From contig OU744721.1 of NCBI GenBank assembly GCA_916613615.1, forward strand, positions 76,327,060-76,391,059: a stretch of 64,000 bases of DNA. Reading direction: 5' to 3'. The position numbers and the translations under genes were made by a program. Position 1 is the stretch's first letter. Each line of letters starts with the position of its first letter. Below the pieces are notes generated by a model that did no database searches, was not told the origin of the DNA, and worked only from the letters and a program-made list of their open reading frames with translations. Positions 47,401 through 62,400 of the stretch are shown here, piece by piece. The DNA is from Steromphala cineraria. Lineage: Eukaryota > Mollusca > Gastropoda > Trochida > Trochidae.

Positions 47401-50400
47401 TAAATTTCCAAATTAACGAGCCACTTTTTCATCCCTTGGCCCCTACCTTTCCCAATTCCTACCTAATAAAAGTTGTTTATTTTACATTTTATATGGCAGA
47501 AAGATATTTTGTAATCGTCTTTTACACATGTAATAATGACTGTTTTACACCTCTTTCAAGCGCTGTTATCTCATATACCCGCTTGAGTAACACACTATTT
47601 CAAAGATTGGTACATCAGATTCCATCACGCATGATAATCTCTCAATATATATATACATGTACATCTATAATGTCCACCTTGAGTTTTCAAAGGGCATCGT
47701 GTTTTAACTGCTTGTTGGAATGACACAATTCCCACCTGATGTTTCTGTTGTAATTCTATTTTCCTACTTAATATTTAATTATCAGACCTTATGCACTGGG
47801 CTGTGCGACATTTTATTGACATTTCCAATCATCATGGCGCTTTCAGTGCCGGAAATAAATCCCTGAGGAGTAATTGTTGCATGTTTTCAAGAGTTTTATC
47901 AATTTTGTTAGGTTTTTGAACGAAGTGACTCTGAATAACTCTCAAATCATAAATACATGATGAGGCCTCTGGTGATTTTTGTAAAGGGTAACCTATATTA
48001 ATGTGAAATATAATTGATTTTATTGATGGTTAGGATTGAAGTGTCTCGATTTATCTTTTGTTGTTGATTACTTTTATTTTATGTGACTTTTGCTTGATGT
48101 TTTTGCAGGTCAAGATTTTAACATTTTTAGTTTATTGTCATTCACATGTGTTGTTCATATTGTCTACTATTAACTGTAAAAAAAAGATTTTCACAGGTCA
48201 AGGCATAAATAAAGAGAAACCTCTAACAAAAGGATGTTATTCTTTGCATTGTTTTTATGAATATTATGAATAAAACAATTGACATTAGTCTTCACTCTTG
48301 TGTGAAGTCACCCATGAAAATAACTGACTGCATAATTTGATTACATATACACAGTATATGGTGAGAAATTACATATATCCTGTTGTGTTCCATGGCAAGG
48401 CACTTCATCCACATTTGACTCAGTGCAGCCAGTTGTTCAAATGGAAACCGGAAAACAAAAGTGTGGATCAGGAAACACTAAGTAGCTGCTTATAAGTACC
48501 ATCTCTTCAGAGTAATATCCTTCAGCCAATGAGCAGTGAATATTGGATATATGACTTACAATTGTCATTATTATTCTCCATCATCTCCACACACACAAAG
48601 TGGAAGGGAGATATAGGTTTAAGCTCATTCTCTTCATGTGTCCGTCCATGTTTCCATCTGTTTGAGTTAAAGGGGGAAATTTTTGCAGAAACAACCGAAA
48701 AGATAAGATAACCAAATTTGTTGTGCATCTTCGGGGTATGAATACCTTGATGGAATTTGAAAATCAGAAGCATGAAATTATTTTTTACCTAACTATTGCC
48801 CTTGTTCCTGGTCTTTGGACTGTTAGGAAATGTATAGCTAAAATGAAGACCAAATTGGCTGGGGATGTTTACGACTATATCTTGTTATGATTATTCTGAA
48901 GTTTATCTGACTCTTCTCCCCTGTTCCAGTGTGTGGGTATCATCCTGCTGGGTATCGGGATCATCGTGGAGGTGAACCGTCAGGATATCCAGTCTGTCAA
49001 CAATCGTCTTGCCCTTCCCGTCGCCCTACTCATTGTCGTCGGACTTCTCATCGCTATCAACGCCTTCTGTGGAATTGTGGGTACTGTCACCGAGAACCCA
49101 ACTCTACTGAAAGTGGTGAGTAATGGTTAAGGTTTATTTGAATTATAGATTTATTTTCTTGAAAAAATATTTGCTTTTGTTTTGATTGTGCAGAAAGCAT
49201 TATATATGTTTTTTCATAAGAATCAATATGGCCACATTTGCACTAATTCATTTTATGATAATTAAACCCATTCAAATTTCTATTGCAAATTTCTTCTGTT
49301 AATTGGTATCAAAATACCCAATTGTCTGATGAACTTGATTGTGGGGGATTTCCCCCAAGAGAAAAAAGATAGAATTTCTTGTATGAATCATTCAGCAAAT
49401 TCAGGAGTATCCATTCAAAACACAAACGATGTTCTGTAACATTATCTGACAGTTCGTTGACCCCTGAAAGCCCAACAGGAGCTCCCAGTTCAATTAAGGT
49501 CTCTGACGAGTTTAGGTGTGGGGCCTCAAGTCAAACTAGGTCATTACACATCTGGTCTTGAGCAAATTCAATAATGGGTGAGAAGGCAAGATTGCAAACC
49601 AGTGACTTAGATGGGTTTGTCACTTGCATATAAAACGTTGTAAGCTTGTAGTTGACTATCGATACTCTAAAAGGCAAGATCGGTAACCAATGACCATCTC
49701 TTTCCTTAGCTAGGTTTGTCACTTTTGCATCAAAACATTGTAAGGTTGTAGTTGACAGAAGATACTCTCAGAAGGCGGGACTCAAGACCAGTGACTGTTT
49801 CTTTGATTAACTGAGTTTGTCACTTGCACATTTTAACATTGAAAGCTTGTTGAAAATCTGATAAAGCAAGATTCGAAACCTGTTACCATCAATTTGCTAG
49901 TAGGGCTGGGATTGTCACTTGCTTGTCAAAACATTGCAAGATTGTAGTTGACTATAGATAGTCTTGGAAAGCAAGATTGGTGTGACCAGTGACTATCTCT
50001 TTCCTTAGCTTGGAGTGTCACTTGTGCATCAACATTGTAAGCTTGTTGCTGTAGATGATCTGAACAAGCAAAAATAGAAAACATGCAGTGAACTTATCTA
50101 TCGATAGCTTGTAGTTGACTTAGATACTCTTATTGGAAACCAATGACCGTCTCTTGGCTATTGGAACTTGGATTGTCACTTGCACATCAAAACCTTGTAA
50201 GCTTGTGTCTGTTGATAATCTGAGAAAGCAAGATTCAAAATCAGTTACCATCAATAAGGTAGAAGAGCTGGGATTGTCACTTGCACATCAAAACATTGTA
50301 AAATTGTGTCTATAGATGATCTAAATAAGAAAGATTCAAAACCAGTGACCGTCTCTATCCATACCCGGGTTAATAACTTGCACGTCAAAACATCATGCCC

Positions 50401-53400
50401 TGTAGTTAACTGTGTAGATGGTCTACAATGTCAACAGGAGGAAAACAGTTTCTTGTCAATTTGAAATATTTCCAATTCTTCAAATAAATAAATTTGTTCA
50501 ACTTGCTTGTCAATGATTGGTCAACGTTTAATGTTTTAAGGTAATCAGTAAAGCAATGTATTAGTATAGATCGTTCCTTACCATTACAGCTGCTTAATGA
50601 ACTGAAATGATGGAAAAGTATTTTGGGCCAATGCTCTTTGATAGAAATAAATTACTAATTCTACTCATTATCACTGTTTGAACTACCTATAGAATATCTT
50701 AATTTTGGAAACTGAATCAAAGAATCTTGTCAAGCTGTAATCATTTCCATTTGAGACAAATTGATTTTGTTTTTTACTGCTTTTTGAACAAATGATTGTT
50801 TTCTAGTAATGTTGTAAATGTTTGATAAGAAGTCAACAAATGCTTACCTACCGTAGGTAGTTAAAGTGTTGCTTATTAAGACTGAATCAGGGAATATGTT
50901 GAAGGCATGTAGTTAATGGAGTTATATTTTACCACACTTACTTATTTGAGATTTTTATTTTGAACATTTTTGAATTACTGAATCTTATTTGGACAACAAA
51001 TCAATTTTAGCCTCCCTATTTGTGATTATGATTGGTGATCATCTTTCTTAACTCTCCTTGGTCCTCCAGAAATATTTTATTCCAATTCCTGGAAGAACTA
51101 TCTTTCGCATACTTGTCTATGAAACTGATTCTATGGTCAAGAATAATTTCATTCTCTCTTTATTCAGCTCCAATCAGATGAAGTTATTTATTCTCTGCAT
51201 CTTTGAGGCTTCATAAGTCCTTATTATATGATAGTTACTATTTGTTTATCAGCTAATGTAAGTTGATGAATTTAAATATTTCTGAAGCAAGTATTTTATC
51301 TGGAATTACTTACCACAAAGGTATGAAATAATCATTCTTTGGTTTTGAATTGAGACTATGGAAGATTTGGAAATCAATGGAAGTACAATATCCTTTATTT
51401 ACAGATTCAGAATAGGGGTTTGAAGGTAATCTGTTGGTGAAACACTGTCCTTAGGGCAACAGTACTGATGTCAGTCCTGGTTTTCCATTTGAATGGCCAT
51501 TATTAGGTGAATCCTTTGTGGTTGATTTCTAAACTGGATGTAATTGATTCTAAGCAGGTGCTTTGGATTGTTTTGTGTCTGAAATAGAATTTTTTTCTCA
51601 GTTAATTGAAATAGGATTACAAACTATTTCCTCTTATTTTCTTGACTTGATTGAATTCAATTTCTGAACAATAGATTTTTGTTGGTTTTTTTTGTTAAAA
51701 AAAGTAGTTGAAAGATTTCTTTTGACATTTTATCATTAAAAGGACAATCTTAAGCAAATTCATTGTATGTTCCGTTAAGATTGATTTGCTTTTATGAAAT
51801 GATTACATTCAATCTCTGTTTCCCAGATGCTTTTTATTTGTCAAATTTGTTTGAAAATATCAGACATGTGATATTTTTTCAGAGGAGTGGTTGAAGATTT
51901 GGTTAAAAAAAATGGTAGATTCAACCCAAATGCAGGGAGATTTTGCAAAGACTTCAAAAGTATAAAGAAGCATTATTTTGTAAATATTAGCCAGTTTAGC
52001 TTACTTAATAGCAGCATCATATTAAAACTTAATGTTCATATCAAAATTCTAGTTGTATTCATAAATCCCAAAATAAAAAATGTTGATAATCATTTATTAA
52101 TCAAAACTGAATATTTTTTATTTCCAACAATTGTAGGAAAAAAATTAAACTAATATGTATATGTATATGCCTGTGTGCCATAATTTAATACTTAAAACAT
52201 TTAAGTTTTCATATCAAGTATAATTCAGAAAATCCCACAGTCACTTATTAATATTTGAAAGAAATATATGAGATAATTGACAAATCAAGTGAAGCTTAAA
52301 GAATGCTTCATACATGTATTGATCAATGATCAGCACATCAGATTTTCTGCTAAATTGCAATCATTACCTTAGATGAATTCATCAGCTCTCCAGCCTCTAT
52401 TTGAATGACCTCCAAAGGCAATGGAACAGAGAGTCTTTCAACCCTTTCTACATCAAGTCTTCATACGCACTGGAACCATAAGATAGCCATAGAAAAGATC
52501 GTTACTCCAGTTCACCACTGCATTTTATTTTCAGTTTCCAGTACTTGATGATATGAGCAGGATTATATAAGAAATGAGGGATCATTTAGTGCATGATATG
52601 AAAAGGATTCCATATTGATAAAAAGGATGACGATTATTATTTGTGTAAGGCATTTCTGCTGTATTTGGCTGGCACTCCATGACCCATTTCATAGATACCT
52701 GTTTTATGAAACTTGAATAACCCTTCTTCTTTTAATATAAGGGTTTTGCACTTATAAGAACATTAGCTGAGATAGATTTTTTCACTTCATTTGAGAAATA
52801 GAAAAACTGAAATTTGTAAGGATGCACGATGTTAATTATATATCGGTTTTATTGCAATACAGGAACTAAATGATACGAATCGGTACACACTTCTGAAAAT
52901 ATTTGCATTGCAGTATATTGCAATACAGAAATGAGAAACGATACCCATCCTAAAAATTTGCAAAAGCAATGTCTTTAATACCTGTCATAATGTATACATA
53001 ATGTCTGATTCCATATGTGATAGCACCCATATCATCCAGTTGAGGAATATGGATATTATGATAAGACATTATTAGATATAATGATAAGGAATCATCACTA
53101 GTTTTTCATTACTGTTTGTAATTAACACGACCTTTGCCTACATTTGAGTGTTCATGGACAGTGGGAAGTATATTCTAGAGCCACTGTCAATAATGAGGAA
53201 TATGTTTTTCATAACCACTTTATACAATCTCTTCACTTATTCATTATAGATGATGAATCGTCATTAGTTTTTCATGACTCCCTGTAATTAAAGTACCTCA
53301 ATCTAAATTTGAGTGTGGATGGACAGTGGGGAAGTATATTCTAGAGCCACTGCCATGTTGTTAGACAGACCAGCTGTGATAGAGTCAATACATTATAGAT

Positions 53401-56400
53401 GATGACCAGGGCTTTATGACTAGTTGTCCGTTATTGCGGAGACTAATAAAAAGAACCCTGGACGGTAATATAAATGAACTCAGAGTATCAGAAAAAGGTC
53501 AGGCTATGGTTTCATGATGTTCTTATGGAGACCGACTATCAAATCTTATTGGATGTGCTTTTTATGTGGTGGACATTTTCTTGATTGGGGAATCATAACT
53601 GTAGGATGAAGTCTGGTTCTTAGAATTTGTTCTTCTGCTTATGTGGTGGTTCTGGAAATATTATTAACACATGTTAGTTTGAAAAGGTTTGAGATAATAT
53701 TTTTTATTTTTTTTTAAAAGACGCCTATCAATCAGCTTTTGTCAGCCATTTTGAATTTTTTTGAGCAATACTAGAAAACAAATCTCCAGTATTATGCTTA
53801 ATTATTTACAGTTTTAAGATATAACTAATTGGTTGATAGAATATGAGCGTATCTACAAATAAGTCATGATTATATTTGTCAGTTATAACATTGTCATGCG
53901 GATGCTATATGCATTCCACGCTTGTATCTCCAATGTTTGTTTTAACAAAATTTCACCTAATACTGGACTGTTTCTTTAATCGGGAATGTAAGTAGGACAT
54001 TTATCATATCATGCTTAACTTAACAGCTTAAGTAGCATGAAACTGCAAGGGTTGCACATTTCATCCATTATATAGGTGACAACCACTTTATTCAATCTCT
54101 TCACTTATAAGTTGTACCCTGTCCAAAAAGAACATCTTACAATGTAGTAAAGTGGACTCTGACATCTTATGTCTTTGCAGCTCTAAGGAGATGACCATCC
54201 TTATCTTCTTCAGGCATGCAATCATGGCATCAATATAGAGATTAGGACAAGGAAGTTACAGGATGAAGCCTGATAAGTAACCAAACACATTTAATTGACA
54301 GTGACTTCAATTTTCTCTTGCAACTTACATTTTATCCTGACAGACTGATGAGAAGGTAAAGTAGTTTCATGACAGTGTCCAAGATATAACCCAACTTCCA
54401 TTTGATGGCACTCTATATAATTGAGATGGAAACCTGTGATTTTATGGCAATCTGTGATTTTATGGCAATGGTCTGCAATGATGTTGCCTTCTGATGAAGT
54501 TTCTTGGACATAATACTATGGGACATTGATAAAAACTAAATGTCAACAATAAGGCAAATCATTTACAAGTGAAAACCTAGTAGGAAGCAATTTGAGTAAA
54601 TGAGCAAAATTCAGTGAATATCAAAGAAATTGAAAGCTGGTGGTTACAAGGCAGTGGTCTAGCATTAAGTTGTTACGATGATGGACAATAACTGGACACT
54701 GGTCTAAAGCTGGTCAAGCAGAGAGGAAACCTTGATGGAGGAGGGGAGTTTACAATGACAAGATAATAATACACATGCTGTATACACTGATGATGAAGGA
54801 GCCGGGGAGATACAGGGTTATAACCTACTCAGTCGTGAGTTAACTGTGATAGCTCCTGCTGCTGCTTGTGGCTGATAGCCAATAGTAGTCTTGCACTGAG
54901 GGAGAGAGGTGGAGTAGTATTGCTTGTTTTCCATGCTTGCAATTTACATTTCCTGATTGTGTCCTGTAAAATTAAGTTTGTATGATATTTCAGTTTCCAC
55001 TGTTGTCAAATAGTTGATGGGAAAGTATTTGACTTATTTGAGTGGCATTTTAGAAGTTGAGAGTCAAATAATGACAATATTTATGGATGACAACTTCTTT
55101 ATTCATAGAGTGCGACGTTTCGATACAGATTCTTCTTGTATCGTTTTCAAGAATCTGTATCGAAACGTCGCACTCTATGAATAAAGAAGTTGTCATCCAT
55201 AAATATTGTCATTATGGGAAAGTTTTTATTTAGTCTCTGTTTATGTTTCAACTTATGTCAACGGCTTATGGCTGAAATATTGCCGAAGCGGCATTAAACT
55301 CCAACTCATACACTCTAGCATACGAAGTAACAGAGTATTGACATAATCTTAGAAAGTCTTTGACACCTTTTATGTAATGAACTGTAACTTCAAACTAATT
55401 TAAATCAAATCCTTTTTCTGTTGCCTTGCCTATTTGGGTTGTCACTTGTCACTTGTCTGATTGAATTAGAATTGCTGTTCTGAAAAACTTCACATCCAGA
55501 TTCATTCGGAGCAGAAAAAAAACATGACAGAATAAAATGATCCCAATTGAAGTGCTAACCCCTTGTATCAGGTTCTATATCCAGCAGGCTATAAAAGTCA
55601 AAGCAATTAGATATTCCTACCCCCTCTCCTCCGAGTGGTGTCATATGGTGAGCTTACACTCTGATCGGAGAAGGTCAAAGTTGAACATAAATGACACATG
55701 TCAAAAAACATATTGAAATGAGTAACATCTACTGGAAGCATTCTCTATGGAAGCCTCATTATATCAAGGTCAATAATTCTGTAACTGATAACTTTGAAAT
55801 AGTGGAATTGATTCACATTAAATTTGATAATATAAGAAACCTTTTTTGACAAATTTCAAAGTTAGTCCTCTGATTGGTGTCATCTGGTGAGCTTACACTC
55901 TGATCTTGGAGAAGGTCAAAGTTGAACATAAATGACACATGTCAAAAAACATATTGAGTAACTGGTACTGTATTCTCGCTCTAAATTATATCAAGTTTAA
56001 ACAATCAGTAACTGATAATTCTGAAATATTGGAATTGATTCATATTAAATTTGATAATAGAAGAGACCTTTTTGACAAATTTGAAGGTACTCATTTTAGT
56101 ATCAATTTTCTGAAATATACTCTTTGAATGAATCAATTACAAAATGTCAAATTCTATGCATTAAAATGTGTACATGAATTAAGATGTTAAGGTCAGCTTT
56201 GTTTGATTGATACTTAATAATTGATCATTTCTTTAACAACTATGGGTAAAATGCTTGAGAAATAATATGTTTGACACTCAAAAATGTATTCATTTTACAC
56301 AAAGTATTACTTTTTGGTAAATTGGAAGATTTCCCCCCAAAAAGCCTGCTACTGCTGCTTTGAAATCATATACCGACATAACAGAAGGAAAAAGTTTTGA

Positions 56401-59400
56401 ATTTCAAGACATTAATCTGATACACACTCATCTGTTCTTGATATTTTAAGTTAAAACAAGAGAAATTCAGTTCTAGTTTCACCATGGATTGTTTTGTAAT
56501 GATCATATTTCAAGGCAAGCATTTTCTTCAGTGAGATAATAATTAGCTATGGAATTATGATCTCATTCATTCATAATTTTAAATTCAATTACCCGGTAAT
56601 TTTAGTTTTATTGCTATTGTGTAAATATTATTGTTGGTGCAGTAATGATATCTTTTGGGTATGATTTCCTAATTGATTAGAGTAATTGTGAATTGTGATT
56701 TAATTGATGTGATTAATTTACAATTTATAACTCAAACAGGGACATCCTGAGCCATTAATATCAAATACCATAACAAGAGACAGATGTTTCCTCTTGGGTG
56801 ATGAATGGTTATTCATTTCCTGTTGTGTCAGATAAAATTAAACTCAAAGCATCTTTGTTTTTAAATTACTATTTATCATTGACAACAAAAGGATTTGAAT
56901 AATAACTGTCATCATGTTTAAATGTTTATTTTTGAAAGCGTTGAAAATATGGAGGTTTGACTTTTCACCCAAGGGAAATAATTGATGCAATGAAATGAAA
57001 TGACATAATCTGAGGTCACAGACATTTTAAAAATTGTTATATCTATCAATATTACAAATTCTTGTACCTGTTCTGTTTGAGTCCTTTTTGGGATTCGAAC
57101 CCACACCATCAGATTCTGCTAGCAGTGATCATACCAGCAGCTTACCAACTTTGTCAAGGGGAAATGGCCAAGTTTGGAAGTTGTTTGTATGGTTATTGCT
57201 CCTGGGGTTGACTGACTCTAAAGGTATGAGGTTGAATCCCACAAGGAACTCGACAAGAAAAAAGTACAATAATATTACCATTGAAGAAAGTGTAATCCAA
57301 AATGTAACAATGTTACATTGTTCACTATCTAAATGGCATGTATTCTCATAGTCTTTTTTGTGTTGTAAGACTTTACTAGTAGGTACTAAACTGGTATTTT
57401 TGTGATCTTGGTAAACAAATAAAATTCACTTTCAAGTGACAAATACTTGAGGTCACCTGACTTCAGTGCAGGGTGACGACCTTCTAAGCTGTTTCTGCAG
57501 TAGAGAACTTGCATATATAACTTACATAACCCTTCTTTAGAGGCATGTTAGAAGCCTGTTTGATGAAGAAGAACAAGTTCTTACGGATAATCATCTTCTT
57601 TATTGCATGAAATGCCATACATAACCCTGTTAATGCAGTACTAGTTGCGTCCTTACATTTAAATTCACCATTCACCACAATGATATTGTGAGATTTCTCT
57701 CTGTAGTGTAGTGATATTATGGACATTCTAAAGCACTCTGAGTTATCCCATCTCACCTGATGTTTCTCTGGATAACTGCTCAGCCTCAAAGCTGATATAC
57801 CAATGCTCAGGACCAAACACTTAATGTGTGTTTACCTAGCCATTGATCTGTGCATTATATGGTTTAATGTCACGTCTAGGTGATATGGCTCAATCATTGT
57901 GTATCCAAAGCATTCATCTGTGAATGATATAGCTCAATGATACGGCTCAACAATCCACCTCGTTGATGTATAATCATGACACAGCTAAGTGATATGGCTT
58001 GGCTTCAATGATACATCACATTGATGCTGAAGATACATTTTCCTCATGTCGTCTTGTTTTCTTGTATCTTTCTACATCGTCCATTGTCCTCTGTAAATGA
58101 TACATACTGTCCTCAACTTATGTCCTTAACATTACATTACATTCTCTCTTCTGATGTCTTGACTTGTTTTCTGCTCCTACTAATGTGTACCCGCTACTGA
58201 TATCTAATGTCTACCACTCTCCTTAATTGTCCTCATGCTTTATTTGATGAAAAATTTCAGCTAAAATGCCTACATACTGTTCAGTATATTTTTCAGTCGA
58301 CTCAAGTTGTGCTGGATATTAAAATGTCCTAACGTCTCCATTTAATGGTACATATGATCCCAAATTGTCCCACTTATCTCGCCATGTAAAGTTCAATGTT
58401 TTCTTCAAATGTCTTTAATTCTTTGTTGAAGTGACACTCCGACATTGTCGAAATGTGTTGTGTAACATCATCTGAAATTATCCTTTAGTGCTGATTGTAA
58501 GATAAAGTCATCCGTCTTTATCTTCCCAGTTTACATGTTCAATAATATCCTATATTTTCCTTAAATCCTACTTGATATTAACTTTCTTTATGTCCCCATT
58601 TTTGTCCCATATTAGTGTTTTTATCGTCTGAAATTGTCCTAAAGTCCTGATTGTATAATACTGCCACCGACGTCCTCTGCTATCCTATAAACCCTCCACC
58701 AGCCTGCACTGTGACCAGACCAAGACCTAGTAATTGCAAGTGTCTGCAGTCTTTGTCCCATTGTTTTCTGTGTAAACACGAGACAATTCCTGCAGATTAT
58801 TGACTGCCACATTGATAGGTGGCGCTACAGTAGCAGTAGCTGCGGGACCAATGAAAACAGTCAGAGCTTTTGTAGCCTGGTAGAGTTACTGTCAAATAAT
58901 GGTACCATGTTAGTCCTTTGGTCTATAGATTCTGCCTCGAAGTTAATGGAATAAAAGTACTGCCTTGGTGTGGGTAACTGTGTCTGTTAGAGTTACTGCC
59001 ATGTGGTCATGTTGTTTCTGTCTTCGGTTCTTGTCACGGTGATATGTTTACAGTCTGAGTAAATGAATTACATTGTATCATTTCCAGGAAGCATCTTCTC
59101 ATATTTGAGTATTTAATCCCTTCCAATCCTGGATTATAACCATTGTGTATCTGCTGAAATATTTGTAAATGGCCCAATTGAATAGTTTTGCACCTCTTTA
59201 TCATAGATAGCTCATGAATCAAAACCCTTATCCCAAGATGAACATGCAAGTGAATCATGTTTGTATCAGTCCTAAGTTGGCCTTTTAAGGACAAATATGC
59301 CATTTGAGAACGAAAACAATATCAGCACAACATGAAAATCCTTGCTTTTTGTAAACTACTATTATGTGATGAGGTTGAAGCAAAACAGAAATGATAAAGG

Positions 59401-62400
59401 GAGTAAGAAACTACAAAGGACTAGAGGAGTGATGTGTATTTTCTACAGTCCAGGAAGAACATTTTTCACTGTCACAATGGGAGAATAATGTCATTGCTGC
59501 TTCACAAAAACAACCTTGATTAATGAGATAATAATGATCACTTTTCACTGCTGGTGAGGTTTTCAACTGTGATGCTTTGAGCAGGAGTTATTTCACAAAT
59601 AATGTAAATAATTTTGTCAACTTCAAATGTTGTTTGGATATCAAATTCAGCCCTATATCTGTATTTCTAACAAATCTTTACATCTGAATCAATGTGATAA
59701 ATAACAAATAATTTTGGTAAGTTTTAACGAATATCAATGTTTTAAAAGGATTTAGTTTTTACTTCAAATGTTTTATTATATGATATATTCATCTACATTG
59801 TTTAATTCAGCATAGCTGAAAGTAAAAAACAACCTAATATTTGTAAAATGTGTAATTGAAAGTAACCATTCAAAGATTTTAAACATGAGGCTTCCTTGTC
59901 GAGCTATTTTCAAACTGAAATCAATCACGATAGCACAGAAGATTGAAACAGAGAAGGATTTTTTTTCACATTTCAAATCGAATTACTTGATGCTCTTAAT
60001 TGTTATTGATCAACCAATTTCCTCTTTTCAAAGCTAAATTTCATCATTGACTATTCTAGATTTCACCAGATCCATCAATCATATGAAACATGATTTTTAC
60101 GTTAATATCTGTCCAAATGTTCCCCTTTTACTCCAAATGTAATAAGTGGTTGTAATAGCTGAGCAAAAATCGATGCGAATATCAAATGCAATTTTCCAAG
60201 TTATCAAGGAAATACACTAACCATGGCATCTTATTACTACTCTGCATTTGTTTTAGTGTTAAAGTGAATACCATGGTGGTCAAATGTCCAGTGGGATGAC
60301 CAATTTGACCAGTGGATATCTCGATGTACAGGAGCAACCAAATTACACCCATCCCTCATTTCATTTGACCGCTCGCTGGACAGAAGTGGCCTATCATCGA
60401 TTGAACACTCGTTGTTTTCTAGACTCTATCAGTGGCCTTCAAAAGTGTCATTAAAGGATTATTGTTGGCTTTTAAGTGAAGTTAAGATATTATAAACTTC
60501 TTAGAATTTTCTAAGACAATATCCTAGTAATAATGATATGGTGGCCTTTCAATAGAAGAATACTTCATTGTATAGTAACGTTTTCAAAATTTGGATTTAA
60601 TGTAGCTTTCATAAATGCAAGGGGGTATGAATTCAATATGAAGCAGTAAATGTTTAAGTCAAAAGTCTTCATGAATGTTTAATGATACAGATCTTTGGAC
60701 AATTCTGTACAATATACATTAAAAGAAACCTTTTGTAGACAGCCTACAAAAAGAACAAGTAAATATGAACAAAAGTTTGTTCTTGAGGCAGAAGTTGCTG
60801 TCAAAGTGTGAGTCTGTGTTAGTGACTATCAACTCTTGAAAAGGTCTTATAATTAAACATTGCTGAACAATATCTATGATGCTGACAGATACCAGACAAA
60901 AAACAGGCCTGATAAATGCACATTTACCTTATATTTAAAAAGGTTTTCATCAAGATGATTGTCTAGGTAATAGCAGTATAATGTATTTTATAATTATCTA
61001 ATAAAGTCAAGTAACTAGATGTGTTATTGGCACTATCAAATATTCTTTCAATTAATAAAGATGGAAAAGATCTTTTCAAAGATTGGATATTAGAAACATG
61101 GTAGATAAAACAGCTATATCCTGTTGTTTTCGATCATTTGTGATGAGCTGTGAACCTATAAGCTCCATTCTCCATTATGAGTTTGTGCTGTATACATATA
61201 ATGATGATATCCGTTCTGATGATTGGAAGTTACAATATATTCTTTTGATGCAAACCATGAATGCATTTCCGTGGCAACAGGGAATAAAGGTTTATATCAC
61301 GCAGTGTACTGGGGATTTACGGGACAATGGGCAATGAGAAGTGCTTCATATAAAATCAATACTGCATGTGGCCTGAATTTTGCTCATATGCAATGGATAT
61401 TGAAAGCTGATTGGTGTAAATTAGCCGGAATCGGCTTGACCCAGGGTCAGAGTGACGCTGATGCCTAATGGTTGGAGACGGAGTGGTCAGTTAGTATAAT
61501 GCAGTGGTCACTTTACAGGAAGAGGAAGTGTTAATCCTGTCACTCCGTATCTCCCGGCTGGTATCTCACATGCAGGGATGATTGCTTCTCAATGGCAATA
61601 AATGCTGTCAATTATGAGATAAATGGTGTACTGATGTTCTGAAATTTTTCAACACCTCAGAGTGACAATTAATATGTCATGCTCTTTGAAGAATATGAGA
61701 ATATTTCTATAATGTTAAACTTTTGAGGAATGCAACATTTGCTATTTAAATCTTTCTTGTGTATTCAACTTCTAAGAGCACTTCAAGAAGTCATTCCAAT
61801 GATAACGATTCAAGATTGGATATTGTACAAGTTTAGACAAGTTTGCAAATAAAGCTAATTCTGCAAATTTGTGTATTTTATCAAGATAATTGATCATGCA
61901 AAACATTGAAGGATTCTCCCAGCATCCGGATGTCAATGTCAACTCTTTGACCTAGGAAAGATTAGATTGCTTTTATTTAAAATGTTTCTGTACTGATCAT
62001 TGATGTTGAAGTACTTTAAAGTTTCCATTTTAAACTTAACAATAAATTAAACTTTAAGATCTACATCCAACCAATTTCAAACTAAACCTTGCAATTTGAT
62101 GTTAGATTTTTGTACCTTTGACTTTCAATTTCTGACAATAATTGCCCAAAACCTTCATAATTTCTTTCTACAGTCTTGTAGCCTCAAGTTCTATTTGACT
62201 CTCAAGTAAATACGTTCTAGAAATCTAAGATTGATTGTTGAATTGGTCCATTTAGCAATTTGATATGAGATCTATTCATTCCTTGAAGTCATCCCAATTA
62301 TTCAGTTCGAAGAATCCTGATGGTTTAAAAATGTTTGGCACTTCAAATTGATGTTTTCTATCTGACCTAGAAAATGGATCCAAACATCTATCATGAATGA

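Larger units (their letters stand above)
32494..48929 (+). other. Tetraspanin intron 1 (16.4 kb): overview
   Basis: AT-rich with no supported coding gene. Contents: a dead LINE fragment (about 39.19-39.83 kb), a perfect 22-bp palindrome (40597), degenerate ~190-bp repeats (43.19-43.80 kb) and a piggyBac-like MITE copy (47.09 kb). A GC-richer stretch at 37.33-37.50 kb and another at 40.48-40.72 kb are unexplained. Short open frames throughout lack splice or homology support. Confidence 0.7.

Noticed and set aside
57085..57160. A functional tRNA gene on the minus strand
   Set aside because: Box B core is present but acceptor and anticodon stems do not form convincingly.
57034..57351. Plus-strand frame of 105 codons
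   Set aside because: It runs through the tRNA-like SINE remnants; composition and content fit repeat sequence.
61083..61468. Two overlapping plus-strand frames of 81-84 codons
   Set aside because: Overlap each other in different frames, no recognisable domain; located mid-intron.
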